This document shows positions 16,560-24,570 of a stretch of DNA of 64,000 nt, one piece after another. Made by a program: the position numbers and the translations under genes. Each line of letters opens with the position of its first letter. Within the stretch, counting starts at the first letter, position 1. The DNA lies in contig NZ_CP121463.1 in the NCBI RefSeq assembly GCF_029690065.1, positions 3,348,001 to 3,412,000 on the forward strand. Direction: 5' to 3'. Source of the stretch: Arthrobacter sp. Y-9 (GTDB lineage: Bacteria; Actinomycetota; Actinomycetes; Actinomycetales; Micrococcaceae). Below the pieces are notes generated by a model. That model was not told where the DNA came from. It saw only the letters and a program-made list of their open reading frames with translations, and did no database searches.

Positions 16560-17912
16560 ATGTCGCACAACACCCCTTCCGCCGGTTCGGGACCCGACGG
16601 ACGACAGCCAGGAAACCAGCCGGGGAATCCCCCGACTCCGCCGTACCCCGGCCAGGCAGCACCCGGGCAACCGGCATCCGGTCAGGCCAACCCCGGCCAG
16701 CCGGGTCCTGCGCAGCCGGGCCAGTCCTACCCAGGTCAGCCCTCCTCCCGGCCGTCCGCTCCCGGCCAGCCGGGTCAGGCGGGTCCCGGCCAGCAGCCTG
16801 GCCGGCCTCAGCCCGGACAGTCGTACCCCGGCCAGGCCCGTCCCGGACAGGCACCCGGCGGAGCCCCATACGGCGGCTCCCCCTCTGGCGGGACACCCTC
16901 TTACGGTGGATTCGGCTCAGGAGGTCCCGGCCAGGGTGGATTCGGCTCGGGCGGCCCCGGCTATGGCGGCCCGGGCTATGGGGCGCCGCAGTACGGCGGG
17001 CCGCCGCCGGCGTCGTCGGGCCCTAAGGGTCTGGCGATCGCGGCACTGATCTGCGGCATCGCGTCCCTGGTGTTCGCGTGGATCCCGGTCGTCAACGTCG
17101 TGGCTCTCGTCGCCGGTCTGGCCGCCATCGCGCTCGGCGTGGTGTCGCTGGTGAAGAAGTTCGGCGGGACAGTCATGGCGTGGTTCGGCGCGGGGCTGGG
17201 CCTCGTGGGCGTCCTGGGCTCGATCCTCGCCATGCTCGCCTTCGCGGCGCTGACCAGCATCGTGGACCGGCCCGATCCGCTCAAGACCTACACCGACGAC
17301 CGGAACAAGCAGGTCTCCGTCAAATACATCGTCACCACGACGACCCCCACGGACGTCCGCTGGTACACCCCGACCGGCACCTCCGAGGTGAACGTCAGCA
17401 AGGACCAGACCACGGAATTCACGGCTCAGGGCAAGGACTCGCTCCGGGTCTCGGCGATCTCTACGGACAGCCAGGCCAAGGACGCCAAGGTCACCTGCGA
17501 GATCCTCGTCGACGGAACCTCGATGGCGAAGGAGACCGGCGAGGGTAAGAACGCCACCGCCAGTTGCTCCTACTACCGGCTGTACTCCCGCTACTCGACC
17601 GAGAAGCCTGCCAAGGACGTGTCCGTCGAGTTCAAGGTGACGACGAACGGCAAGGTGTCCGCGGACTCCCGCTGGTCGGCCAGCAACCGTCAGAGCAGCA
17701 GCAACCGCTCCGTCGAGGTCGACGCTGACTCCACGAACACCGTCCAGGCCAAGGCCGACGGCACGCTCACTCTGACCGTACGGGGTCAGGATCCTGACGC
17801 TGCCAGCCCGGCCTATGGCTGCGAGATCCTCGTGGACGGAAAGTCGGTGTCGAAGCAGGAGAGCAATACGGCGTACGGTCAGGCACGCTGCACCTACATG
17901 CCCGAGAAGTGA
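16560..17912 (+). CDS. DUF4190-type membrane protein with Pro/Gly-rich N-terminus and duplicated exported domain
   Basis: 450 residues. Residues 1-150 are low-complexity: many PGQPG/PGQxxPG units, then GGPGYGG units. Two membrane segments follow (about 157-186 and 203-234; GLAIAALICGIASLVFAWIPVV...), the DUF4190 arrangement. After these come two related extracytoplasmic domains (about 250-345 and 350-450), each with VxYxVTT/VEFKVTTN near the start and a CEILVDG strand followed by a second Cys (TASCSYY, ARCTYM), which resembles the MmpS-like fold with a disulfide. It may be a surface or secretion accessory protein; the actual role is unknown. Confidence 0.75.
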   Translation: MSHNTPSAGSGPDGRQPGNQPGNPPTPPYPGQAAPGQPASGQANPGQPGPAQPGQSYPGQPSSRPSAPGQPGQAGPGQQPGRPQPGQSYPGQARPGQAPGGAPYGGSPSGGTPSYGGFGSGGPGQGGFGSGGPGYGGPGYGAPQYGGPPPASSGPKGLAIAALICGIASLVFAWIPVVNVVALVAGLAAIALGVVSLVKKFGGTVMAWFGAGLGLVGVLGSILAMLAFAALTSIVDRPDPLKTYTDDRNKQVSVKYIVTTTTPTDVRWYTPTGTSEVNVSKDQTTEFTAQGKDSLRVSAISTDSQAKDAKVTCEILVDGTSMAKETGEGKNATASCSYYRLYSRYSTEKPAKDVSVEFKVTTNGKVSADSRWSASNRQSSSNRSVEVDADSTNTVQAKADGTLTLTVRGQDPDAASPAYGCEILVDGKSVSKQESNTAYGQARCTYMPEK

Positions 17913-17935
17913 GCTGATCCGCCACTCTGAGGGAG

Positions 17936-17984
17936 CGGGCGGGTGGGCACCGGCGGAGGAATCCGCTCGGTGCCCACCCGCCCG
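17936..17984 (+). terminator. Strong hairpin terminator with GGAA tetraloop
   Basis: A 17-bp perfect stem (17936-17952 with 17968-17984) is topped by GCGGA/TCCGC closing a GGAA (GNRA-type) loop. It begins 23 bases after the stop of the DUF4190-type gene. It lacks a long T-run (TTCGG follows), as is common in high-GC actinobacteria. Confidence 0.75.
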
Positions 17985-18120
17985 TTCGGCGACTAACGCG
18001 GGGCGCCTCGGTGCCGACCGTCACCCCGGCGGCAGTCGCGGGCGGCCGTCACGCCCACGACCCCACCGCACCCGCCACTCGGTAGTCTGGACCGAGACAC
18101 CCGACCAGCGGCAGGAAACC

Positions 18121-18909
18121 ATGAGCCTCAACGGACCCGACGAGCGCGCCGTCTTCGCCGGCGAACGCCAGCAGCGCATCCTCGCGCTCCTCCGCGCGGC
18201 CGGCCGGGTCGACACTCGCGACCTCGCCGAGTCCTTCGATGTCAGCATCGAGAGCATCCGCAAGGACCTCATCCATCTGGAACGCCACGGCCAGCTCCAG
18301 CGGGTGCATGGGGGCGCGATACCCGCCGAGTCCGCGTCGTTCGAGGCCCCCGTCCAAGAGCGCACCGGGTTCGCCCGCGAGAAGACCCGTATCGCCGAAG
18401 CGGCACTGGATCACCTTCCCGTCGGGGGTTCGATCCTCCTCGACGCCGGCTCGACCACCGAGCGCCTCGCCGAGCTCCTCCCGCCCGGTCCCGCGCTCAC
18501 CGTCTTCACGAACACCCTGCCGATCGCCCTGAAACTGCTCGGTCACGCGCAACTGGACGTGTTCACGCTGGGGGGCCGCGTACGCTCGCGCACCCTGGCC
18601 GAGGTGGACGAGTGGGCCCTGCGCTCGCTCGCGGAGCTGAACGCCGACGTCGCGTTCCTCGGCACCAACGGCCTGCACCCCGAGCGTGGCCTCACCACCC
18701 CCGACCCCGCCGAAGCGCACGTCAAACGCGCCATGCTTGCGAGCGCGCGCCGTCGGATCCTGCTCTGCGACCACAGCAAGATCGGCTCGATCAGCACCGT
18801 GCAGCACGCCACCCTCGAGGACATCGACCTCCTCATCACCGACGACGGCGCCACCCCGGACCAGCTCGCCACGCTCCGGGCCGCGGGCCTCGAGATCCAG
18901 GTGGCCTGA
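18121..18909 (+). CDS. DeoR/GlpR-family transcriptional regulator
   Basis: 262 residues from an ATG with GCAGGAAACC upstream. N-terminal winged helix-turn-helix (about 16-72): RQQRILALLRAAGRVDTRDL, then the DeoR signature VSIESIRKDLIHLERHGQLQRVHGGAI. The C-terminal DeoRC sugar-phosphate sensor domain includes ILLDAGSTT, LGGRVR and the DHSKIGS segment. Such repressors are released by a phosphorylated sugar. It converges on the FGGY kinase end of the polyol operon and may help control that cluster; a plain 200-base leader separates it from the previous gene. Confidence 0.9.
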   Translation: MSLNGPDERAVFAGERQQRILALLRAAGRVDTRDLAESFDVSIESIRKDLIHLERHGQLQRVHGGAIPAESASFEAPVQERTGFAREKTRIAEAALDHLPVGGSILLDAGSTTERLAELLPPGPALTVFTNTLPIALKLLGHAQLDVFTLGGRVRSRTLAEVDEWALRSLAELNADVAFLGTNGLHPERGLTTPDPAEAHVKRAMLASARRRILLCDHSKIGSISTVQHATLEDIDLLITDDGATPDQLATLRAAGLEIQVA

Positions 18910-18952
18910 GCCCTGCTGGACCCGGCGGGCCCCCCCATGACCGCGCTCCCCC

Positions 18953-19022
18953 ATCGACTGCTCCATAGGACGCCGTTCCGGGCCGAAATCCCGGAAAAAG
19001 AGCATCGTAGGGAGCAGTCGAT
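18953..19022. terminator. Nested inverted repeats between convergent genes
   Basis: ATCGACTGCTCC (18953-18964) pairs perfectly with GGAGCAGTCGAT (19011-19022), enclosing a second hairpin TTCCGGG (18976-18982) / CCCGGAA (18990-18996). Lying between the convergent DeoR and kinase genes, it is most likely a two-way terminator. Confidence 0.6.
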
Positions 19023-19044
19023 CGAAGGGAGGGGAGGGGCGGGT

Positions 19045-20514
19045 CTAGCGCATCAGGGTCAGGAACTCCGCGTACCGGTCGTCGAGGACGGAACCCCAGT
19101 GGTGCTGCGGCTCGTGGCGGCGGACCACCGTCACGGCTGCGTCGGCGGCTTCGGTCAGACCGGAGTACGCCCCGACGCCGATGGCCGCCAGGAGCGCCGC
19201 GCCCCGGGCGCCGGCCTCCGTGGAATCGGTGACCTCCAGGGGAAGGTCCAGCACATCGGACATGAGCTGCGTCCAGGGTTCGCTCTTCGCCCCGCCACCG
19301 CACAGCCGTGCCGCACCGGAGAATGTGAAGGCCGACCGCAGCGCGTCCACATGCCAGCGGTGCTGGTGCGCGACGCCTTCCAGGACCGCCCGGAACACGT
19401 CGTGACGGTCGTGACTGCCGCGCAGACCGCTCAGCTGGGCGCCGTCCGCTCCGTGACCCAGCGGCGCTCCGTACAGATACGGCAGGAAGTGGGGCGCCTC
19501 GCGATACGCCGCCGGATCCAGCAGCCGCGCCGCCTCGATGACCTCCGCGTAATCGGCCCCGCCACCCCAGTTCCGCATGGCCCACTCGAAGTTGGACGCG
19601 CTGCTGGGCGACGTCGACATGTGCAGCCAGCCCCCGCGCTCCAGGAAGGACCGGGCCTGCCAGCGAGGGTCGCCGACCGGCGCGTCCCACACCACCTGGT
19701 TGATGCTGAACGTCCCCATGACCAGGCTCAAGGAGCCCACCCCGATCGCCCCGATGCCCAGAGCGGCGGCGTCCACGTCGTGCGCGCCGGTCACCACGGG
19801 GGTGCCCGGCAGCAGTCCGGTCTCCTCCGCCGCGGCCCGGGTCACGTGACCGGCGACGGCGGAACTCGCCCGTAGCGGCGGCAGCAGTTCGCGGTACGCC
19901 CCGAGGCCGTAGATCCGCAGCGCCTCGTCGGACCACTCCTGCTCGTGCAGCCCGGTGAACGACGCGCTCGCCTCGGACGGGTCCGTCGCGATCTCACCGG
20001 TCAGCCTGAACCGCAGCCAGTCCTTGCAGAACAGGTACCAGCGGGTCTTCGCGAGGGTTTCCGGCTCGTGCCGTTCGAGCCACAGCAGGAGGGCGGAGGG
20101 GCTGTAGGGCGCGGGGATCTGCCCGGTCTCCGCCAAGGCCGCCGCGCCCCGGGCGCCCTCCCCCAGCTCGGCCGCCTCGGCGACGGCGCGCGAGTCCGTG
20201 GCGAGGATGGCCGCGCGCGTGGGGGCGCCGTCGTCGTCCACGAGATAGGCGCCGTCATTGTGGCCGCAGACGCCCACGCCGGCCACCTGCGCGCCGACCA
20301 CCCCGGCGGACACCAGGCACTCGCGGATCGCCGCGGCGGCCGCGTGCCACACGTCCTCAAGGTCCCGTTCCTGCCACGACGCGCGGGGCGAGGAGGTCTC
20401 CACCGACGCCGCACCCCGCGCCACCTGACGGCCGTCATCCGTGAAGAGCACCGCCTTGGTGAAGGTCTGGCCGGCGTCGAGGCCCAGGAAGTACCGCGCC
20501 GAACTCAGCGCCAT
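19045..20514 (-). CDS. FGGY-family carbohydrate kinase (L-xylulokinase/erythritol kinase-like)
   Basis: 489 residues. The phosphate-binding start FLGLDAGQTFTKAVLFTDDGR, the GVCGHNDGAYLVDDDG segment and the C-terminal ATP site LCGGGAKSEPWTQLMSDVLDLP mark an FGGY kinase. The pattern LWLERHEPE...KDWLRFRLTGE...DPSEAS...GTPVVTGAHDVDAAALG is nearest to the LyxK/EryA branch, which phosphorylates ketopentoses or tetritols. It should phosphorylate the sugar or polyol brought in by the ABC transporter and oxidised by the upstream dehydrogenases. It is the last gene of that operon and overlaps the 2-hydroxyacid dehydrogenase by ten bases. Exact substrate is unknown. Confidence 0.85.
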   Translation of the reverse strand: MALSSARYFLGLDAGQTFTKAVLFTDDGRQVARGAASVETSSPRASWQERDLEDVWHAAAAAIRECLVSAGVVGAQVAGVGVCGHNDGAYLVDDDGAPTRAAILATDSRAVAEAAELGEGARGAAALAETGQIPAPYSPSALLLWLERHEPETLAKTRWYLFCKDWLRFRLTGEIATDPSEASASFTGLHEQEWSDEALRIYGLGAYRELLPPLRASSAVAGHVTRAAAEETGLLPGTPVVTGAHDVDAAALGIGAIGVGSLSLVMGTFSINQVVWDAPVGDPRWQARSFLERGGWLHMSTSPSSASNFEWAMRNWGGGADYAEVIEAARLLDPAAYREAPHFLPYLYGAPLGHGADGAQLSGLRGSHDRHDVFRAVLEGVAHQHRWHVDALRSAFTFSGAARLCGGGAKSEPWTQLMSDVLDLPLEVTDSTEAGARGAALLAAIGVGAYSGLTEAADAAVTVVRRHEPQHHWGSVLDDRYAEFLTLMR

Positions 20515-21554
20515 CCGAGCTCCTGGGCGTTGAGCGCGCGCGCGATCCGGCCGGTCTCCCGGAATTCGAGGATGGCCTCGGCGACCAGGCGCGCGGACAT
20601 GGCGTTGGTGTCCTCGGTGTCGCCGCCGAAGTGCGTGGTGATGGTAACGTTGTCGAGGCGGCGGAAGCGGTCGTCCTCGGCGAGGGGCTCCGCGTCGAAG
20701 ACGTCCAGCCCGGCACCCGAGATCCTACCGGACGCCAGCACGTCGTAGAGGGCGTCGTAGTCCACGAGGCGGCTGCGGGAGACGTTGATGAAGTACGCCT
20801 CGGGCTTCAGCAGCGCAAATTGCTCCGCCCCGATGAACCGCTCGGTCTCCGGGGTCAGGCGCGCCTGCACCAGCACGAAATCGCTCTCGCGGAAGACGTC
20901 GTCCAGGCTCTCCGCACGCTCGACGCCGGAGGCGGCCAGGGCGTCGTCGCTCGCGTAGGGGTCGAAGGCCAGCAGCCGCGGCCGGAACCCGGAGATACGC
21001 TCGCTGAAGATCCGCCCCACGTGCCCGAATCCCACCATCCCGACGGTACGACCGTGGATCTCCACCCGCGCCCCCGGGAAGTCCTTGCGCCAGCCGCCCG
21101 CCTTCACGCTGGCGTCGGCCCGGGCCACATTGCGGGACTCCGCCAGCATGAGCGCGATCTGCAGCTCCGCGACCGCACCGGCGTTCCGCCCGAGCGCCTG
21201 GACCACGCCGATGCCGCGGCGCGTGGCCTCCTCCACGTCGATGTTCTCGACGCCGGTGCGGGCGACCGAGATGAGCTTCAGCCGGGGCGCGGCGTCCAGG
21301 AGCTCCTTGGTGACCGGGGCGAAGTGGAAGGCGATGGCCTCGGCGTCGGCGATGTTCTCCAGCATCTCGGGAGGCGTGCCCACGGAGTTGGGGCCCTGGT
21401 GCTCCATGATCGTCTGGAGGGCGTGCTGCTCGGCCTTCTCCCCGGACCAGTCGATGTAGTTCACGTCCAGGCCGGAGCCGTCCAGGTGCTCGGCGTAACT
21501 CCCGGTGGGGATGAACTTGTCCCCGACGACGAGGACGGAGTTGAGGTGCGGCAT
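20505..21554 (-). CDS. D-2-hydroxyacid dehydrogenase (NAD-dependent, SerA/GyaR-like)
   Basis: 349 residues. The Rossmann motif GMVGFGHVGR (about 172-181) and catalytic set, Arg in NVSRSRLVD, Glu in DVFDAEPLAEDD and His in TTHFGGDT, are those of the D-2-hydroxyacid dehydrogenase family. The N-terminal substrate domain has VARTGVENIDVEEATRRGI. It reduces or oxidises a D-2-hydroxy/2-keto acid with NAD(H). Position between an alcohol dehydrogenase and a kinase is unusual for glycerate or serine synthesis and suggests a sugar-acid or polyol step. It lies 85 bases after the alcohol dehydrogenase stop in the same operon. Confidence 0.85.
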   Translation of the reverse strand: MPHLNSVLVVGDKFIPTGSYAEHLDGSGLDVNYIDWSGEKAEQHALQTIMEHQGPNSVGTPPEMLENIADAEAIAFHFAPVTKELLDAAPRLKLISVARTGVENIDVEEATRRGIGVVQALGRNAGAVAELQIALMLAESRNVARADASVKAGGWRKDFPGARVEIHGRTVGMVGFGHVGRIFSERISGFRPRLLAFDPYASDDALAASGVERAESLDDVFRESDFVLVQARLTPETERFIGAEQFALLKPEAYFINVSRSRLVDYDALYDVLASGRISGAGLDVFDAEPLAEDDRFRRLDNVTITTHFGGDTEDTNAMSARLVAEAILEFRETGRIARALNAQELGWR

Positions 21555-21639
21555 GGGGTTGTCCTTCTCTGGTGCTGATGCGGATGAGGGGTGGTGGGGT
21601 GCAGGGTCGGCGTGCAGGGTCGGCGGAACCGGTGGGGCC

Positions 21640-22635
21640 TCAGACCCCGGGCTGGACGAGGACCTTCCGTCCCTGCCCCGCGGCGAACAGCGCCATCGCC
21701 TCCGGCGCCTGCTCGAGGGGGAAGCGGTGGCTGATGAAGATCTCGGGCGGGATCAGTCCCGTGGCGAACAGGTCGGCGGCCCGTTCGAAGCTGTGCAGCA
21801 CGGCCATGGAACCGAGGATGCTGATCTCGTGCTTGTAGACGCGGAACGGGTCGAACTCCACCCGGGCGTCCTCCGGCGGCACCCCGAACTGCAGATAGGT
21901 CCCGCCCTTGGAGACCCGGCCGAGCGCGTCGGCGATCGCCCGCGGATTGCCCGTGGCGTCGATGACCACGTCCCAGCCCTGGGGACGGTCGAACTCCTCG
22001 GCGGAGGCCGCCGCGCCCGTCGCGCCCAGCAGGTCCACAGTCGCCAGGCGGTCCGGGTTGAGGTCCACCAGGTGCACGCTGGACGCCCCCGCCTGTTTGG
22101 CGAGCTGCAGGAGCATGAGCCCCATGGTCCCCGCGCCGTAGATGAGCACGCGCGAGCCCAGGCGGAGGGAGAGGACGTCGAAGGCGTGGATGGCGCAGGA
22201 GAGCGGCTCGACCAGCGCGGCGTCCTCCAGCGCGAGGTGGTCCGGAAGCTTCACCGCCAACGGTGCGGGAACCCTCACGTACTCGGCCATGGCACCCGCT
22301 TCGCTGACCCCAAGAGCCTGGAAATCGTCGCAGAGGTTGCCCCGCCCCACGCGGCAGTACGGGCAGCGCCCGCACGGCATGTTCGGATCCGCCGTGACGC
22401 GGTCCCCCACCCGGAACCCGGTGACCTCCGAGCCCACGGCCACCACTTCACCCGCGAACTCATGTCCGGGGACCAGCGGCAGTGACTGGGCGAAGCCCCC
22501 GTGCAGGATGTGCAGATCGGTGCCGCAGATCCCGGCCGAGGCCACCTTGAGGATGAGATCGCCGGGCCGGGGCGTGGGGTCCGGCAGATCCACCACCTCC
22601 ATCCGGCCGGGCTCAGTGACGAGCGCCGCCCTCAT
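21640..22635 (-). CDS. Zinc-dependent alcohol (polyol) dehydrogenase, MDR family
   Basis: 331 residues. The catalytic zinc region GICGTDLHILHGG and GHEFAGEVVAVG, the structural zinc Cys set MPCGRCPYCRVGRGNLC, and the Rossmann motif YGAGTMGLMLLQLAKQAGA define a medium-chain zinc dehydrogenase of the sorbitol/threonine dehydrogenase type. It should oxidise a polyol or sugar alcohol to a ketose with NAD(P)+. The start ATG at 22635 overlaps the permease stop (ATGA), so it belongs with the transporter. The open frame extends upstream, but that part is out of phase with any known domain. Confidence 0.9.
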   Translation of the reverse strand: MRAALVTEPGRMEVVDLPDPTPRPGDLILKVASAGICGTDLHILHGGFAQSLPLVPGHEFAGEVVAVGSEVTGFRVGDRVTADPNMPCGRCPYCRVGRGNLCDDFQALGVSEAGAMAEYVRVPAPLAVKLPDHLALEDAALVEPLSCAIHAFDVLSLRLGSRVLIYGAGTMGLMLLQLAKQAGASSVHLVDLNPDRLATVDLLGATGAAASAEEFDRPQGWDVVIDATGNPRAIADALGRVSKGGTYLQFGVPPEDARVEFDPFRVYKHEISILGSMAVLHSFERAADLFATGLIPPEIFISHRFPLEQAPEAMALFAAGQGRKVLVQPGV

Positions 22636-23549
22636 TTCACCGCCCCCAGGGAGAGGCCCTGGACGAGCTTGTCCTGAGCGGCGAACCCGGCCACCAGGAC
22701 CGGCAGCGAGATGACCACGGCCGCCGCGCAGACCTGGGCCAGGAACAGACCCTGGCTGGTGACGAAACCGGTGAGGAACACCGGACTGGTCCCGGCCCGG
22801 ACCCCCGTGAGAACGCGGGCCAGGAGGAGTTCGTTCCAGGAGAAGATGAAGCAGATCAGGCTCGTGGCGGCGATGCCGGGCATGGCGACCGGGGCGATCA
22901 CCTTGCGGAGCGTGAGCACCAGGCTGGCGCCGTCGAGCTGCGCCGCCTCCAGCATCTCCACCGGCACCTCGGCCAGGAAGGACCGCATCATCCACACCGC
23001 GATCGGCAGGTTCATCGAGGTGTACATGAGGATGAGGAACCAGATGTTGTCCAGCGACCCTGAGCTCTTGGCGAAGATGTAGAGCGGCAACACGGCGGCG
23101 ACCACGGGCATCATCTTGGTCGAGAGGAAGAAGAACAGCACGTCCGTCCACTTCTTCACGGGTTTGATGGACAGCGCGTAGGCGGCAGGGATCGCGAGCA
23201 GCAGCACCAGGACGGTGGAGAAGACGCTCGCCATCGCCGAGTTGATGAGCGGCGGCCAGGGGCTGACGCCGGAACTGGAGCCGAAGAACTGGGCGTAGGA
23301 GTCCAGGGTCAGCGACGCCGCCACGGACGGCGGATTGGTGGCCGCGTCCTGCTCGCTGTGGAAGGAGGTGAGCACCATCCACAGCACGGGCAGGGCGAAG
23401 AACAGGGCAGCCAGCCAGGCGATGATTCCGGCGGCCGTGTTGTTGCGGGTGGGATCCAGGCGTGACTTACGACGTCGGCGGGGCGCGGCCCCCGGGTCGG
23501 CGCCGACGCCGCGGCGGGTGCCGGAGCCGGTCAGTGCAGTGCTGCTCAT
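22632..23549 (-). CDS. Carbohydrate ABC transporter permease (CUT1, MalG-like)
   Basis: 305 residues with six membrane segments, after a basic ~35-residue cytoplasmic start. The EAA loop reads EMLEAAQLDGASLVLTLRKV, the site that contacts the ATPase. FFFLSTKMMPVVAAVLPLY is typical of polyol/maltose-type inner-membrane subunits. It pairs with the next permease upstream and overlaps it by four bases. It forms half of the membrane channel for sugar or polyol import. Confidence 0.9.
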   Translation of the reverse strand: MSSTALTGSGTRRGVGADPGAAPRRRRKSRLDPTRNNTAAGIIAWLAALFFALPVLWMVLTSFHSEQDAATNPPSVAASLTLDSYAQFFGSSSGVSPWPPLINSAMASVFSTVLVLLLAIPAAYALSIKPVKKWTDVLFFFLSTKMMPVVAAVLPLYIFAKSSGSLDNIWFLILMYTSMNLPIAVWMMRSFLAEVPVEMLEAAQLDGASLVLTLRKVIAPVAMPGIAATSLICFIFSWNELLLARVLTGVRAGTSPVFLTGFVTSQGLFLAQVCAAAVVISLPVLVAGFAAQDKLVQGLSLGAVK

Positions 23550-24511
23550 CGTGCGGCCTCCTTCTTGAAGAGGGTGAAGACGGTGCGGAGGGCGAACGTG
23601 GCCACGATGATGCTGCCGATCACCACGATCACGCCGGCCGCCGAGGCGACCCCGTACTCATTGGCGAAATAGAACGTCTGGTACACGGCGTAGGGGAGGT
23701 TCGCGGTGCCGAGCCCGCCCGACGTCAGCGTGAACACGGCGTCGAAGTTCTGGACGATGTAGATGGCGCCCAGCAGCCCGCCCAGCTCCAGGTACTGCCG
23801 CAGGTGCGGGAGGGTGATGTGGCGGAAGACCTGCCAGCCGGTGGCGCCGTCCATCTGCGCCGCCTCCATGACATCAGCGGGCCGGGACTGCAGGCCTGCC
23901 AGCAGGATCAGCATCATGAACGGGGTCCACTGCCAGACCAGGGACAGGATGACCGCCAGGAGCGGCTGCGTGGACAGCAGATCGAGCTGCGGCGGATTGG
24001 CGTTGCCGGTGAGCTGGCCGATCCAGGTCAGCACACCGTTGATGAGACCGTAGGTCGGGTTGAGGATTGCGTGCTTCCACACGAGGGCGGCGGCCACCGG
24101 GACCACCAGGAACGGCGCGATCAGCAGGGTGCGCGCCAGGCCACGGCCGAAGAACTTCTGGTTCAGCAGCAGAGCGAGCACCAGGCCGATGACCAGGCTG
24201 ACCAGGACCACGGACACCGTGAGGACGATCGTGACCAGGATGGCCTGGCGGAAGTCGTTGTTGGTGAGGACCTCCACGTAGTTCTTGAACCCCGCGAAGC
24301 CCGTCTCCGTGGGCTTGAGGGCGTTCCAGTTCATGAAGGAGATGATGATCGTCACCACGAACGGGAGCTGCGTGGTGATGATGAGGAAGATGAGGGCGGG
24401 CATGAGAGGCGCCCGCCGCGCCCACGCGGTGGCGCGCTCGCGGGCCGTCGGCCGGAGCAGCGGGGCCCGTCCGAGGCGGCGGCCGGTGTCCGGCAAGGCT
24501 GTGGTGGTCAT
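23546..24511 (-). CDS. Carbohydrate ABC transporter permease (CUT1, MalF-like)
   Basis: 321 residues from an ATG at 24511 with AGGAG six bases upstream. Six membrane segments are visible (first LMPALIFLIITTQLPFVVTI), and the EAA loop is DVMEAAQMDGATGWQVFRHI. The partner of the following permease; together they make the translocation path of a CUT1-type importer. No ATPase gene adjoins, so a shared MsiK-like ATPase from elsewhere in the genome presumably drives both. Sixty bases separate it from the end of the binding-protein gene. Confidence 0.9.
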   Translation of the reverse strand: MTTTALPDTGRRLGRAPLLRPTARERATAWARRAPLMPALIFLIITTQLPFVVTIIISFMNWNALKPTETGFAGFKNYVEVLTNNDFRQAILVTIVLTVSVVLVSLVIGLVLALLLNQKFFGRGLARTLLIAPFLVVPVAAALVWKHAILNPTYGLINGVLTWIGQLTGNANPPQLDLLSTQPLLAVILSLVWQWTPFMMLILLAGLQSRPADVMEAAQMDGATGWQVFRHITLPHLRQYLELGGLLGAIYIVQNFDAVFTLTSGGLGTANLPYAVYQTFYFANEYGVASAAGVIVVIGSIIVATFALRTVFTLFKKEAAR

Positions 24512-24570
24512 GGTGGCTCCTGGTGGGTGCGGCGCCCGGGAGGGACGCCGCACCCTGTTCGAAGGAAGGG

